From Sphingomonas lenta (GTDB taxonomy: Bacteria; Pseudomonadota; Alphaproteobacteria; Sphingomonadales; Sphingomonadaceae), in the NCBI RefSeq assembly GCF_002288825.1, contig NZ_NSLI01000001.1, positions 1 to 64,000 on the forward strand: a stretch of 64,000 nt of DNA, given 5' to 3'. A model generated the notes under the pieces. That model ran no database searches. It was not told the origin of the DNA and was given only the letters and a program-made list of their open reading frames with translations. Below are positions 46,797-55,113 of this stretch, in pieces (the first letter of the stretch is position 1; each line of letters starts with the position of its first letter). Position numbers and translations under genes: made by a program.

Positions 46797-47910
46797 GCGC
46801 GACTACCTCCGCGATCCTGCCTGCCGCGTGGCCGTCGCCGAACGGATTGTGGGCGCGGGCCATCGCTCCGTACGCCCGGTCATCGTCCAAAAGGGTGAAG
46901 ACTTCGGAAACGATGCGGTCCTCGTCACTGCCCACGAGCTTGGCGGTGCCGACGGCGACGCCTTCGGGGCGCTCGGTGGTCTCGCGCATGACGAGCACGG
47001 GCTTGCCGAGCGCGGGCGCCTCCTCCTGCACGCCGCCCGAGTCGGAGAGGGCGAGGTGGCATAGGCCCAGCGCGCGGATGAAGTGCGGGTAGTCGAGCGG
47101 GTCGATGCGGGCGACGTTGTCGCGGTCCCCCAACAACCGGTCCATCACCGACACGACGTTCGGGTTGGGGTGGACGGGGAAGAGCACCGCCACGTCCGGA
47201 CGCTCGGCGATGCGGCCGATGGCGCGCGCGATCGACTCCATGCCGCCGCCGAAATTCTCGCGACGGTGCGTGGTGACGAGCACGACCCGCTTGCCCCGGA
47301 AACGCTCGGCGACGCCGTCGAGCCCCGCGGCGAGGCTCGGGTCGGCGTCGATGCGGCCGCGCGTCCAGTGGAGCGCGTCGATGACGGTATTGCCCGTGAC
47401 GTGAATGGTTTGCGGGTCGATGCTCTCACGCCGCAGCGCGTCCGCGGCGGTCTCCGTCGGGGCGAAATGCTGGTCCGCGATCGGCGCGACGATGCGGCGG
47501 TTCACCTCCTCGGGCCAGGGGTGGTAGATGTCGTGGGAGCGCAGGCCCGCCTCGACATGACCGACGGGCACTCGGCGGTAGTAGGCGGCCAGTGCGCCGG
47601 CCATGGCGGTGGCGGTGTCGCCCTGGACGAGCACGCGGTCGGGCTTCTCCGCGTCCATCACCTTGCCCAATCCGGTGAGCAGCCGCGCGGTGAGGCGATC
47701 GAGCGTCTGCCCCGGCTCCATCAGGTCGAGGTCGCGGTCGGGCGCGAGGTCGGCGATGGCGAGCACCTGGTCGAGCAGCCCGCGATGCTGCGCGGTGACG
47801 CAGGTGCGGACCTCCATGGCCCCCGCCTCGCGAAGCGCGCGGACGACGGGGAAGAGCTTGATCGCCTCGGGACGGGTGCCGAACACGACGAGAATCATGG
47901 GGCGCTTCAT
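46780..47910 (-). CDS. wecB: UDP-N-acetylglucosamine 2-epimerase (non-hydrolysing)
   Basis: 376 residues. It epimerises UDP-GlcNAc to UDP-ManNAc. Conserved residues: VVFGTRPEAIKLFPVVRAL, LVQGDTATAMAGALAAYYRR, VGHVEAGLRSHDIYHPWPEE, HFAPTETAADALRRE, TTHRRENFGGGMESIARAIG and SDSGGVQEEAPALGKPVLV. Length is normal. It is the first gene of the wecBC pair and is divergent from galU with 90 bp between starts. Only UDP-ManNAcA supply is implied; use in the polymer or elsewhere is inferred. Confidence 0.96.
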   Translation of the reverse strand: MKRPMILVVFGTRPEAIKLFPVVRALREAGAMEVRTCVTAQHRGLLDQVLAIADLAPDRDLDLMEPGQTLDRLTARLLTGLGKVMDAEKPDRVLVQGDTATAMAGALAAYYRRVPVGHVEAGLRSHDIYHPWPEEVNRRIVAPIADQHFAPTETAADALRRESIDPQTIHVTGNTVIDALHWTRGRIDADPSLAAGLDGVAERFRGKRVVLVTTHRRENFGGGMESIARAIGRIAERPDVAVLFPVHPNPNVVSVMDRLLGDRDNVARIDPLDYPHFIRALGLCHLALSDSGGVQEEAPALGKPVLVMRETTERPEGVAVGTAKLVGSDEDRIVSEVFTLLDDDRAYGAMARAHNPFGDGHAAGRIAEVVARGFGL

Positions 47911-48000
47911 AGCGCGTCCCTTAACCGTCCGATCTTAAGCCCAGGTCAATTGCGGCGGCGCAGCAAGGCCGTTATGCGCGGGGCCGAAAAGGGAGGACTC

Positions 48001-48870
48001 ATGAGCTTCAAGCCCGTTCGCAAGGCCGTTTTCCCCGTCGCCGGTCTCGGCACCCGGTTCCTCCCCGCCACCAAGGCGATGCCCAAGGAGATGCTGACCG
48101 TCGTCGACAAGCCGCTGATCCAGTACGCGGTCGAGGAGGCGCTGGAGGCGGGCGTCGAGCAGATCATCTTCGTCACCGGCCGCGGCAAGGGCGCGCTGGA
48201 GGATCATTTCGACATCTCGTACGAGCTCGAGGCGACGATGACGCAGCGCGGCAAGTCGCTGGCCGCGATCGAGGGCATCCGGCAGAAGCCGGGATCGCCC
48301 GTCTATGTCCGCCAGCAGGAGCCGCTGGGGCTGGGCCACGCGGTCTGGTGCGCGCGCGACATCGTCGGCGACGAGCCCTTCGCGGTGCTGCTGCCCGACG
48401 AGCTGATGAAAGGCAGTCCCAACTTCCTGGCGCAAATGGTCGTGGCGTATGAAAAAGTGGGCGGCAACATCGTCGGCGCGCTGGAGGTGCCGGATGAGGA
48501 GACGCACAAATACGGCGTGATCTCGCCGGGCCGCGTCGATGGGCGGCTGACGGAAGTCACCGCGCTGGTCGAGAAACCCGCGCAGGGGACCGCGCCGTCG
48601 AACCTGATGATCCCCGGCCGCTACATCCTGCAGCCGGAGGTGATGCGCGTGCTCGACAACCCGGTGAAGGGCGCGGGCGGCGAGATCCAGCTGACGGACG
48701 CGATGGCGCAGCTGATCGGGAAGCAGCCGTTCCACGGCTACACGTTCGATGGCGAGCGCTACGATTGCGGCGACAAGGCCGGGTATATCCAGGCGAACCT
48801 CGCGCTGGCGCTGGAGCGGGACGATATCGGGCCGGCGGTGAGGGAGTTCGCGCGGGCGCGGGTGAGCTAG
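48001..48870 (+). CDS. galU: UTP-glucose-1-phosphate uridylyltransferase
   Basis: 289 residues. It makes UDP-glucose from UTP and glucose-1-phosphate in the cytoplasm. Signatures: AVFPVAGLGTRFLPATKAMP followed by KEML, VDKPLIQYAVEEALEAGVEQ, IFVTGRGKGALEDHFD, GHAVWCARDIVGDEPFAVLL, PDELMKG, EKPAQG and YDCGDKAGYIQAN. Start ATG 48001 has a GGGAGGA ribosome site and the conserved MSFKPVRKAVFP N-terminus. The stop overlaps the convergent moeB-like gene by 4 bp. It sits at the edge of the exopolysaccharide locus and may supply it. Confidence 0.97.
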   Translation: MSFKPVRKAVFPVAGLGTRFLPATKAMPKEMLTVVDKPLIQYAVEEALEAGVEQIIFVTGRGKGALEDHFDISYELEATMTQRGKSLAAIEGIRQKPGSPVYVRQQEPLGLGHAVWCARDIVGDEPFAVLLPDELMKGSPNFLAQMVVAYEKVGGNIVGALEVPDEETHKYGVISPGRVDGRLTEVTALVEKPAQGTAPSNLMIPGRYILQPEVMRVLDNPVKGAGGEIQLTDAMAQLIGKQPFHGYTFDGERYDCGDKAGYIQANLALALERDDIGPAVREFARARVS

Positions 48871-49637
48871 GTCCCGGACGCCCCGCACGCGGGACAGCCG
48901 GGGTCCTTGGGCAACCGTATCGTCCGGAACCGTCCCGCCAACAGGTCGACGAGCAGCAGCTTGCCCGTCGAGTCCTCGCCAAACGGCGCGACGGCGCGCA
49001 CCGCCTCCAGGGCGGCTAGCGTGCCCAGCACGCCGGCTGCGGGGCCGAGTACGCCGTCCTCGGCGCAGGTGCCGCCATCGCGTTCCGGGGCGGCGCCGAC
49101 GAAGCAGCGGTAGCAGGGGAGGGCGCGTTCCCAGCCGCGATAGACGGCGAGCTGGCCTTCGAACTGCGCCACCGCCGCCGAGACGAGTGGCACGTGCGCG
49201 GCGAGCGCGGCGTCGGCGACCGCCAACCGGGTCGCGAAATTGTCGCAGCCGTCGAGCACCGCGTCCGCGCCGGCGATCAGCGCGGCGGCGTTGCCCGCGT
49301 CGACTCGGGCCGAGCGGGTTTCCACGATGACGTGCGGGTTCAGGCGTTCGACGGCGGCGCGCGCCGCCTCGACCTTGAGCGCGCCCGAGTCGCCGGTCGC
49401 GTAGATCGTCTGGCGCTGAAGGTTGGAGGCGTCAACGCGGTCGTCGTCGATGATGATGAGCCGACCGACGCCCGCGCCCGCCAGATACTGGATCGCCGGC
49501 GAGCCGATGCCGCCCGCACCCACCACAGCCACCGAGGCGGCCTTGAGCCGCGCCTGGCCGGCGGCCCCGAACTCCCGGAGGACGATGTGGCGGGCGTAGC
49601 GGGCGAGTTCGTTGTCGGAGAAGATCAACCCTGCCAA
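48867..49637 (-). CDS. moeB: HesA/MoeB/ThiF-family adenylyltransferase
   Basis: 256 residues. E1-like enzyme that adenylates the C-terminus of a ubiquitin-like sulfur carrier (MoaD or ThiS). Motifs: FSDNELARYARHIVLREFGA, VVGAGGIGSPAIQYLAGAGV, DDDRVDASNLQRQTIYATGD, DAVLDGCDNFATRLAVADAA and LPCYRCFVG (CxxC), with the second zinc CxxC near the end (GCPACGASG). MoeB and ThiF cannot be told apart with certainty. It overlaps the preceding TonB-like gene by 13 bp and is the last gene of the minus-strand operon. Confidence 0.88.
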   Translation of the reverse strand: MAGLIFSDNELARYARHIVLREFGAAGQARLKAASVAVVGAGGIGSPAIQYLAGAGVGRLIIIDDDRVDASNLQRQTIYATGDSGALKVEAARAAVERLNPHVIVETRSARVDAGNAAALIAGADAVLDGCDNFATRLAVADAALAAHVPLVSAAVAQFEGQLAVYRGWERALPCYRCFVGAAPERDGGTCAEDGVLGPAAGVLGTLAALEAVRAVAPFGEDSTGKLLLVDLLAGRFRTIRLPKDPGCPACGASGT

Positions 49638-49993
49638 CGATAGGTCATGGTGAATTTGTACCAGCCCGGCTTGAGCACGCCCGCGCGGCGGGCGAGCGAG
49701 GAGACGTATCCCGCCGTGTACTGCTCGACGATCGGGCAGTCGATCGCGCGCGGCACGACGCGCTGCACCGCGCCGGCCTCGTCCACCAGCACGGCGACGG
49801 GCGCTTCGATCTCCGCGACGACACCGTCGAACGCGACCTGGCAGCGGTTCCGGGCGACCTCGCGGCGCACGAAGCTGGAGGAGACCGGCCCGGACGCAGC
49901 GGGCACCGGCAACTCCGGCAGATTGGTCCAGTCAGCGGGCGGCATGGGGGGCGGCGCGGCGGCCTGAAGGAGCAGGGCCGCCAGCACGGTCAC
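49625..49993 (-). CDS. small exported TonB C-terminal-like protein
   Basis: 122 residues. N-terminal signal-like stretch ([20 protein letters not shown]) with no long hydrophobic run beyond it. The second half reads [20 protein letters not shown] then a [20 protein letters not shown] stretch, followed by YKFTMTYRW, a pattern close to the TonB C-terminal domain. Two cysteines (residues about 51 and 86) may form a disulfide. The start ATG overlaps the dut stop by 4 bp. The role is unknown; the operon setting does not indicate it. Confidence 0.7.
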   Translation of the reverse strand: MTVLAALLLQAAAPPPMPPADWTNLPELPVPAASGPVSSSFVRREVARNRCQVAFDGVVAEIEAPVAVLVDEAGAVQRVVPRAIDCPIVEQYTAGYVSSLARRAGVLKPGWYKFTMTYRWQG

Positions 49994-50427
49994 CGTCCTG
50001 TCGATCCGAACCCGCCTGCACCCCGGGCGGTGCCGTCGAGCGCGTCCGCCTCGTGCAGCTCGGCGCGGGTGACGGGGCAGGGGACGAGTTGCGCGATCCG
50101 CTCGCCGCGGGTCACGTGAAAGGGTTCCTGGCCGAGATTGGCGAGGATCACCTTCACCTCGCCGCGATAGTCGCTGTCGACGGTGCCGGGCGTGTTGAGG
50201 CAGGTGACGCCGTGCTTGAGCGCGAGGCCGGAGCGCGGCCGCACCTGCACTTCGTAGCCTTCGGGAACAGCCACCGCAAAGCCGGTCGCCACCGCATACC
50301 GGCCGCCGGGCGGCAGCACCACGTCCTCCGCCGCGACCACGTCCATCCCCGCCGCGCCCGCGGTGGCGTAAGCGGGGAGCGGCAGGCCGGCGCCGTGCGG
50401 CAGGCGAAGAACGGGCACGCGGATCAT
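49990..50427 (-). CDS. dut: deoxyuridine 5'-triphosphate nucleotidohydrolase
   Basis: 145 residues, the normal trimeric size. It hydrolyses dUTP to dUMP to keep uracil out of DNA. The five motifs are visible: [52 protein letters not shown] and the C-terminal GAGGFGSTG arm. It lies downstream of coaBC with a 58-bp gap, in the usual alphaproteobacterial order. Confidence 0.96.
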   Translation of the reverse strand: MIRVPVLRLPHGAGLPLPAYATAGAAGMDVVAAEDVVLPPGGRYAVATGFAVAVPEGYEVQVRPRSGLALKHGVTCLNTPGTVDSDYRGEVKVILANLGQEPFHVTRGERIAQLVPCPVTRAELHEADALDGTARGAGGFGSTGR

Positions 50428-50485
50428 CGCGTCCGACTATAGCGCAGGGCGGAAATCGTTGCGAACACGTATTGCTTGAACAATG

Positions 50486-51670
50486 TTAACCCGGGTTTCC
50501 GAGCGCGTCCGCGATGCGCCGGGCGAGCAGCCGGGCCACCTCGGCCTTGTTGACGCGGGGCCACTCCTCCACGCCCGCAGCGGTTACGAGGTGGACCGCG
50601 TTCGAATCGCCGCCCATCACATCGCCCGACACGTCGTTGGCGACGATCCAGTCCGCGCCCTTGCGCAGGCGCTTGGCCGTCGCGTGCTCGACGACGCGCT
50701 CCGTCTCCGCCGCGAAGCCGATCAGCAGCGCCGGCCGGCGGGGCGAGCGGGCGAGGCCGGCCAGGATGTCTGGGTTCTCGACGAGCCGGAGCTCGGGCGC
50801 GGCCTCGCCCTTCTTGACCTTCTGCGCCGCCGGGGCGACGCGCCAGTCGGCGACGGCGGCGACCATGACGGCGACGTCGGCGGGCAGGGCGGTCTCGACC
50901 GCGTCGGCCATCTCCTGCGCAGTCTCGACATCAATGCGGTCGACGCCGGCGGGCGTGGACAGCGTCACGGGTCCCGCGACGAGCGTGACGCGCGCGCCGA
51001 GGCTGGCGAGCGCGGCGGCGGTAGCAAAGCCCTGTTTACCGGACGAGCGGTTGGCGATGTAGCGCACGGGGTCGATCGGCTCGTGCGTCGGGCCGGCGGT
51101 GACGAGGGCGTGGCGGCCGGCGAGCGGCTTAGGCCCAGGCGAAAGACGCCGTTCAATCTCGTCCGCGATCGCCTCCGGTTCGGGGAGCCGGCCGGGTCCC
51201 CATTCGCCGCAGGCCATCGCGCCCTCTTCGGGCTCCATGATCGCGACGCCGTCAGCGCGCAGCCGCTCGACGTTGCGCCTCATCGCGGGGTGGAGCCACA
51301 TGCGCACGTTCATCGCAGGCGCGGCGAGCACTGGCTTGTCGGTGGCGAGGAGCACGGTAGTCGCCAAGTCGTCCGCGTGGCCTCCCGCCATGCGCGCCAG
51401 GAGGTCGGCGGTGGCGGGGGCGACGACGACGAGGTCGGCTTGGCGGCTGAGCTGGATATGGCCTATCTCATGCTCGTCCTTGAGGTCCCAGAGCGAGGTG
51501 TAGACCTGGTCCTCGGACAGGGCGGCGAGCGTCATCGGGGTGACGAAGTGGCTCGCACCCTCCGTCAGCACGCAGCGCACCGCGTGGCCGCGCTTTCGGA
51601 GCAGGCGGACGAGCTCGCACGACTTGTACGCTGCGATGCCACCACCGACGATGAGGAGGACACGCTTCAC
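50486..51670 (-). CDS. coaBC: bifunctional phosphopantothenoylcysteine decarboxylase / phosphopantothenate-cysteine ligase
   Basis: 394 residues. CoaC part (1-180): LLIVGGGIAAYKSCELVRLL, catalytic His in EIGHIQLSRQADLVVVAPAT, LAAPAMNVRMWLHPAM and the Cys in GAMACGEWGPGRLPEPEAIA. CoaB part (190-394): ALVTAGPTHEPIDPVRYIAN followed by RSSGKQGFA, TPAGVDRIDV, LIGFAAETERV and WIVANDVSG. It joins cysteine to phosphopantothenate and decarboxylates the product in coenzyme A synthesis. Start GTG 51670 overlaps the stop of the membrane protein gene as GTGA. Confidence 0.96.
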   Translation of the reverse strand: MKRVLLIVGGGIAAYKSCELVRLLRKRGHAVRCVLTEGASHFVTPMTLAALSEDQVYTSLWDLKDEHEIGHIQLSRQADLVVVAPATADLLARMAGGHADDLATTVLLATDKPVLAAPAMNVRMWLHPAMRRNVERLRADGVAIMEPEEGAMACGEWGPGRLPEPEAIADEIERRLSPGPKPLAGRHALVTAGPTHEPIDPVRYIANRSSGKQGFATAAALASLGARVTLVAGPVTLSTPAGVDRIDVETAQEMADAVETALPADVAVMVAAVADWRVAPAAQKVKKGEAAPELRLVENPDILAGLARSPRRPALLIGFAAETERVVEHATAKRLRKGADWIVANDVSGDVMGGDSNAVHLVTAAGVEEWPRVNKAEVARLLARRIADALGNPG

Positions 51671-52785
51671 CGAACGACCCGCCTGACGGTGATCCGGCGC
51701 CGGTCGCCGACCGCTGCGCGGAGAAGGTCGCGCAGGCCGTCGGGCGCGAAGGCGAGCCCGACGAGGAGTAGTGCGGCGATCAAGTATGCCCACCCTGCAT
51801 CCGCGCCGGGCGCGAGCGCGTGGAGCGCCGCCAGCGCCGCGAGCGTCGTAGCCACGCGCAGGGCCACGGGCGCGCTCCGGGCGATCCAGCCGAATGCCGC
51901 CAGCACGATCACGGGTGCGGCGAGCCAGAGCGGCAGAACGGAGAGCGGCGACGCTTGCGCGAGCGCCTGAACGAACGCGCCCAAGCCGTTGAACTCCCAC
52001 ACGCTCGTGCGGTCCAGCGGGCCGAACTCGCCGCCGACCGCGCGCCAGTGGACCGCGACGACGCCGGCCAGCACGGCGAGCGCCAGCGCCCAGGCGCTCG
52101 CCTCGCGTCGCGGGCCGGTCCGGAGGGCGAAGAGAAGCATCACGAGGAGATAGGCGCCCGCGACCTCGCGCACCACGCCTGCCGCCAGCCCGAACGCCGC
52201 CGCCTCCAGCCAGCCACCCCGCGCCCATAGCCCTAGCGATAGCGCGACGAAGAGGCCCGCCCAGGCTTCGGGCGCATGGAGCAGCAGCGGGCGGAGATAG
52301 ATGCTATGGTCGGCCGCGAGCGCGGGAGGTGCGACGGGCGACAGCCAGATATAGGTCGCGAGCCCCGCCGCCAGCAGCAGCGGGGCCGCCCAGCGGCCCC
52401 GCCCGCGCGTCGCCGCCTGGAGCTGCGGCGCCCAGGCCATGAACACCGCGCCCGCCAGCGCGAACAGCAAAGCCGACAGCGCCCAGCCGGGCAGGCTCGC
52501 GGCGACGACGGCGAGCGTCGGCGGCGCGAAGTCGAGCAGGCCGACCGGCTCGCCCGCGGCGCGCAGCGAGCTCGCCAGCGCGGGGTGGAACTCGCCGCCG
52601 TTGCGCATCGTCTCGACCGCACCGGCATAGGCGCTCGCGTCGAACTCGACATCGGCGCCGAGCGCGTCGAGCGAGGCGAGCAGGCCGAGCAGCAGCACGC
52701 CGAGCGTCAGCAGCGCCGATCCGCGCGGCCAGCCGGCGAAGCGCGACGGCCGGGCAAGCCAGAAGGGCTTGGCCTCCCGGATCAC
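51667..52785 (-). CDS. multi-pass membrane protein (GT-C-like) between ubiB and coaBC
   Basis: 372 residues; family not firmly recognised. About nine or ten hydrophobic segments (around 22-40, 88-108, 124-142, 160-178, 186-210, 224-240, 260-285 and beyond). The first extramembrane loop holds GADVEFDASAYAGAVETMRN followed by GGEFHP. It recalls the acidic loop of GT-C glycosyltransferases that use lipid-linked sugars, which is a weak resemblance. The start GTG 52785 overlaps the ubiB stop, and the end overlaps the coaBC start, both GTGA. Such tight coupling in a conserved operon is notable; no function can be asserted. Confidence 0.75.
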   Translation of the reverse strand: MIREAKPFWLARPSRFAGWPRGSALLTLGVLLLGLLASLDALGADVEFDASAYAGAVETMRNGGEFHPALASSLRAAGEPVGLLDFAPPTLAVVAASLPGWALSALLFALAGAVFMAWAPQLQAATRGRGRWAAPLLLAAGLATYIWLSPVAPPALAADHSIYLRPLLLHAPEAWAGLFVALSLGLWARGGWLEAAAFGLAAGVVREVAGAYLLVMLLFALRTGPRREASAWALALAVLAGVVAVHWRAVGGEFGPLDRTSVWEFNGLGAFVQALAQASPLSVLPLWLAAPVIVLAAFGWIARSAPVALRVATTLAALAALHALAPGADAGWAYLIAALLLVGLAFAPDGLRDLLRAAVGDRRRITVRRVVR

Positions 52786-54320
52786 CCGACCGCCATCAGC
52801 GTCGCGGCGACGCTCGCCGCCGCCGTCACGAGCGCTACCGCAGCGTAGCGCCAGCCGATCTTCAGGCCGACCACCTCGACGCGCGCGAGCGGCGGCGCGG
52901 GCGGCTCGCCGCCCGGCGGGGGCAGGTAGCGGCTCTCCACGCGGCGGACGAGCTCGGGCAGCAGGGCCAGCGTGCGCGCGTCCTTGACGAGGCGGTCGGC
53001 CACCAGCGCCTCGGGGCCGAGCTCGCTGCGGACCCACTCGCGCAAATAGGGTTCGGCGACCTCCCAGAGGTTGATGTCGGGATCGAGCGCGGTCGCGACG
53101 CCCTCCACGACGACCATGGTTTTCTGGAGTAGTAGCAGATGGGGTTGCGTGACCATGTCGAAGTCGCGCGTGATCGAGAAGAGCGTGTCGAGCATGCCGC
53201 CCATCGACATGTCGCGGGCGGCCATGCCCCGCATCGGCTCGCCCACCGCGCGCAGCGCGGTCGCGAACTCGCCCACGTCATGGTGCTGGGGGACGTAGCC
53301 CGCCTCGAAATGGATCTCCGCCACGCGGCGGTAGTCGCCGGTGATGAGGCCGTAGAGGATCTCCGCCAGCCACACGCGCGCTTGGCGGGTGAGACGGCCC
53401 ATGATGCCGAAGTCGATCGCCGCGATGCGGTCGCCGGGGATGGCGAACAGGTTTCCCTGGTGGAGATCGGCGTGGAAGAAGCCTTCGGCGATCGCCTGGC
53501 GCAGGAAGGCGCGGACGAGGAGGCGCGCCATGGCGGCGGTGTCGTAACCGGCCTCAAGGAGCGCTTGGCGGTGCGACAGCTTGATCCCGTCGATCCACTC
53601 GAGAGTGAGAACTTTGGTCGTGGTGCGCCGCCAGTCGATCGTGGGGACGGTGAAGTCCGGCTCCGCGGTCATCGCCTCGGCGAGTTCGGACGCGGAGGCG
53701 GCTTCGCGGCGGAAGTTGAGCTCGCGCTGCGTCCAGCGCTTGAACGTCTCGATCGTCAGGCGCGGGCGCAGGCGGGCGAGCTCGCCGCCCATCGCCTCGG
53801 CCTGGGCGGCGGCCCATTCGTAGGTCTCGATGGCGTCGGCGAACTCCTCCTCGACGCCGGGGCGGAGCACCTTGACCGCGACTTGGGCGCCCTCGGTCGT
53901 CACCGCGCGGTGGACCTGGGCGACGGACGCGGCGCCGACGGGCTCCTCCTCGACCGAGAGGAACAGGTCGGAGACGGGGCGGCGAAAGCTGCGCTCCATC
54001 TGGGCGCGGATCGCAGGGAAGGGCAGGGGCGGGAGCCGGTCCTGGAGGCGCTGTAGGTCGCGCGCGGCGTCCTCGCCGACGATGTCGGGCCGCGTGGCGA
54101 GCGTCTGGCCGAGTTTGATCGCGGCGGGGCCGATCGCCTGGAACGCCTCGGCGTAGCGCGGCCGGGCGGGCAGGCGTGCGCCGAAACGGGCGAGGCGCGC
54201 GAGCCGCTTCAGGCGGGCAGGCGCGTTCGGGTCGCGCTCGATGCCGAGCAGCGCGCCGTGGCGCGCCAGGATGCGGCCCCAGCGGACGAGGCGGAAGACG
54301 TGCGTCGCGGTGGACGTCAA
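52782..54320 (-). CDS. ubiB: ubiquinone biosynthesis protein UbiB (ABC1/ADCK-like atypical kinase)
   Basis: 512 residues. Family motifs: FQAIGPAAIKLGQTLATRPD (KxGQ), VGAASVAQVHRAVTTEGAQV, VLRPGVEEEFADAIETYEWA, LEWIDGIK, ADLHQGNLFAIPGDRIAAID followed by FGIMGRL. Two membrane-spanning candidates lie near the C-terminus (KIGWRYAAVALVTAAAS). It is needed for the hydroxylation phase of ubiquinone synthesis as part of the Ubi complex, probably as an ATPase. It starts 4 bp after ubiE and overlaps the next gene. Confidence 0.96.
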   Translation of the reverse strand: MTSTATHVFRLVRWGRILARHGALLGIERDPNAPARLKRLARLARFGARLPARPRYAEAFQAIGPAAIKLGQTLATRPDIVGEDAARDLQRLQDRLPPLPFPAIRAQMERSFRRPVSDLFLSVEEEPVGAASVAQVHRAVTTEGAQVAVKVLRPGVEEEFADAIETYEWAAAQAEAMGGELARLRPRLTIETFKRWTQRELNFRREAASASELAEAMTAEPDFTVPTIDWRRTTTKVLTLEWIDGIKLSHRQALLEAGYDTAAMARLLVRAFLRQAIAEGFFHADLHQGNLFAIPGDRIAAIDFGIMGRLTRQARVWLAEILYGLITGDYRRVAEIHFEAGYVPQHHDVGEFATALRAVGEPMRGMAARDMSMGGMLDTLFSITRDFDMVTQPHLLLLQKTMVVVEGVATALDPDINLWEVAEPYLREWVRSELGPEALVADRLVKDARTLALLPELVRRVESRYLPPPGGEPPAPPLARVEVVGLKIGWRYAAVALVTAAASVAATLMAVG

Positions 54321-54324
54321 CGCG

Positions 54325-55056
54325 TCAGATCCGCCACCCGGAGTGGATCGCGACCAGCCCGCCCATGATCGGCTCGACTCGCGTGCGCACGAAACCCGCC
54401 TCGCCGATCATGCGCTCGAAGGTGGGCATGTCGGGGAAGCGCCGGATCGACTCGATCAGATAGCGGTAGCTGTCGGCGTCGCCCGCGAGCAGGTTACCGA
54501 GCCGCGGCACCAGGTGGTGCGAGTAGGCGTCGTACACGTCGGCGAAGCCCGGCCAGGTGACGGTGGAGAACTCCAGGCAGAAAAACCGTCCACCGCGCTT
54601 CAGCACGCGGTGCGCCTCGCGGAGCGCGGCCGGGATGTCCGTCACGTTCCGGATGCCGAAGGCGATGGTGTAGGCGTCGAAGAAGCGGTCGGGGAACTGC
54701 AGCGTCTCCGCGTTCGCCTCCGTCCAGACGAGGCCGTCGATGCCGCGCTCGGCGGCGCGCTCGATGCCGACCTCCAGCATGGACGGGTTGATGTCGGCGA
54801 CGGTGACGCTCGCGCCCGACTTGGCGAGCCGGAACGCGATGTCGCCCGTGCCGCCCGCCATGTCGAGGATCTGCTCGCCGCCACGGGGCTGGACGCGGCG
54901 GACGAAGCGGTCCTTCCACAGCCGGTGCATGCCCGCCGACATGGCGTCGTTCATCAGGTCGTAGCGGCTCGCGACGGACGTGAACACGCCGCCGACGCGC
55001 GCGGTCTTCTCCTCGCGCGTGACGTCCTCGTAGCCGAAGGAGACGGTGTCGTTCAT
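54325..55056 (-). CDS. ubiE: ubiquinone/menaquinone C-methyltransferase
   Basis: 243 residues. SAM-dependent C-methylation of the quinone ring. Signatures: VASRYDLMNDAMSAGMHRLW, ILDMAGGTGDIAFRLA (motif I), FDAYTIAFGIRNVTDIPAAL, REAHRVLKRGGRFFCLEFST and GEAGFVRTRVEPIMGGLVAI. Start ATG 55056 (MNDTVSFGYED) is set by conservation; a frame runs upstream without it. Divergent from mutM with a 57-bp gap. First gene of a minus-strand run ubiE-ubiB-(membrane protein)-coaBC-dut-(TonB-like)-moeB. Confidence 0.97.
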   Translation of the reverse strand: MNDTVSFGYEDVTREEKTARVGGVFTSVASRYDLMNDAMSAGMHRLWKDRFVRRVQPRGGEQILDMAGGTGDIAFRLAKSGASVTVADINPSMLEVGIERAAERGIDGLVWTEANAETLQFPDRFFDAYTIAFGIRNVTDIPAALREAHRVLKRGGRFFCLEFSTVTWPGFADVYDAYSHHLVPRLGNLLAGDADSYRYLIESIRRFPDMPTFERMIGEAGFVRTRVEPIMGGLVAIHSGWRI

Positions 55057-55113
55057 GGCGCCACGCCCTAGCCCGGCCTTGTGGGCGGGGCAAACGGCTC
55101 TTAGCTCCCGCCC

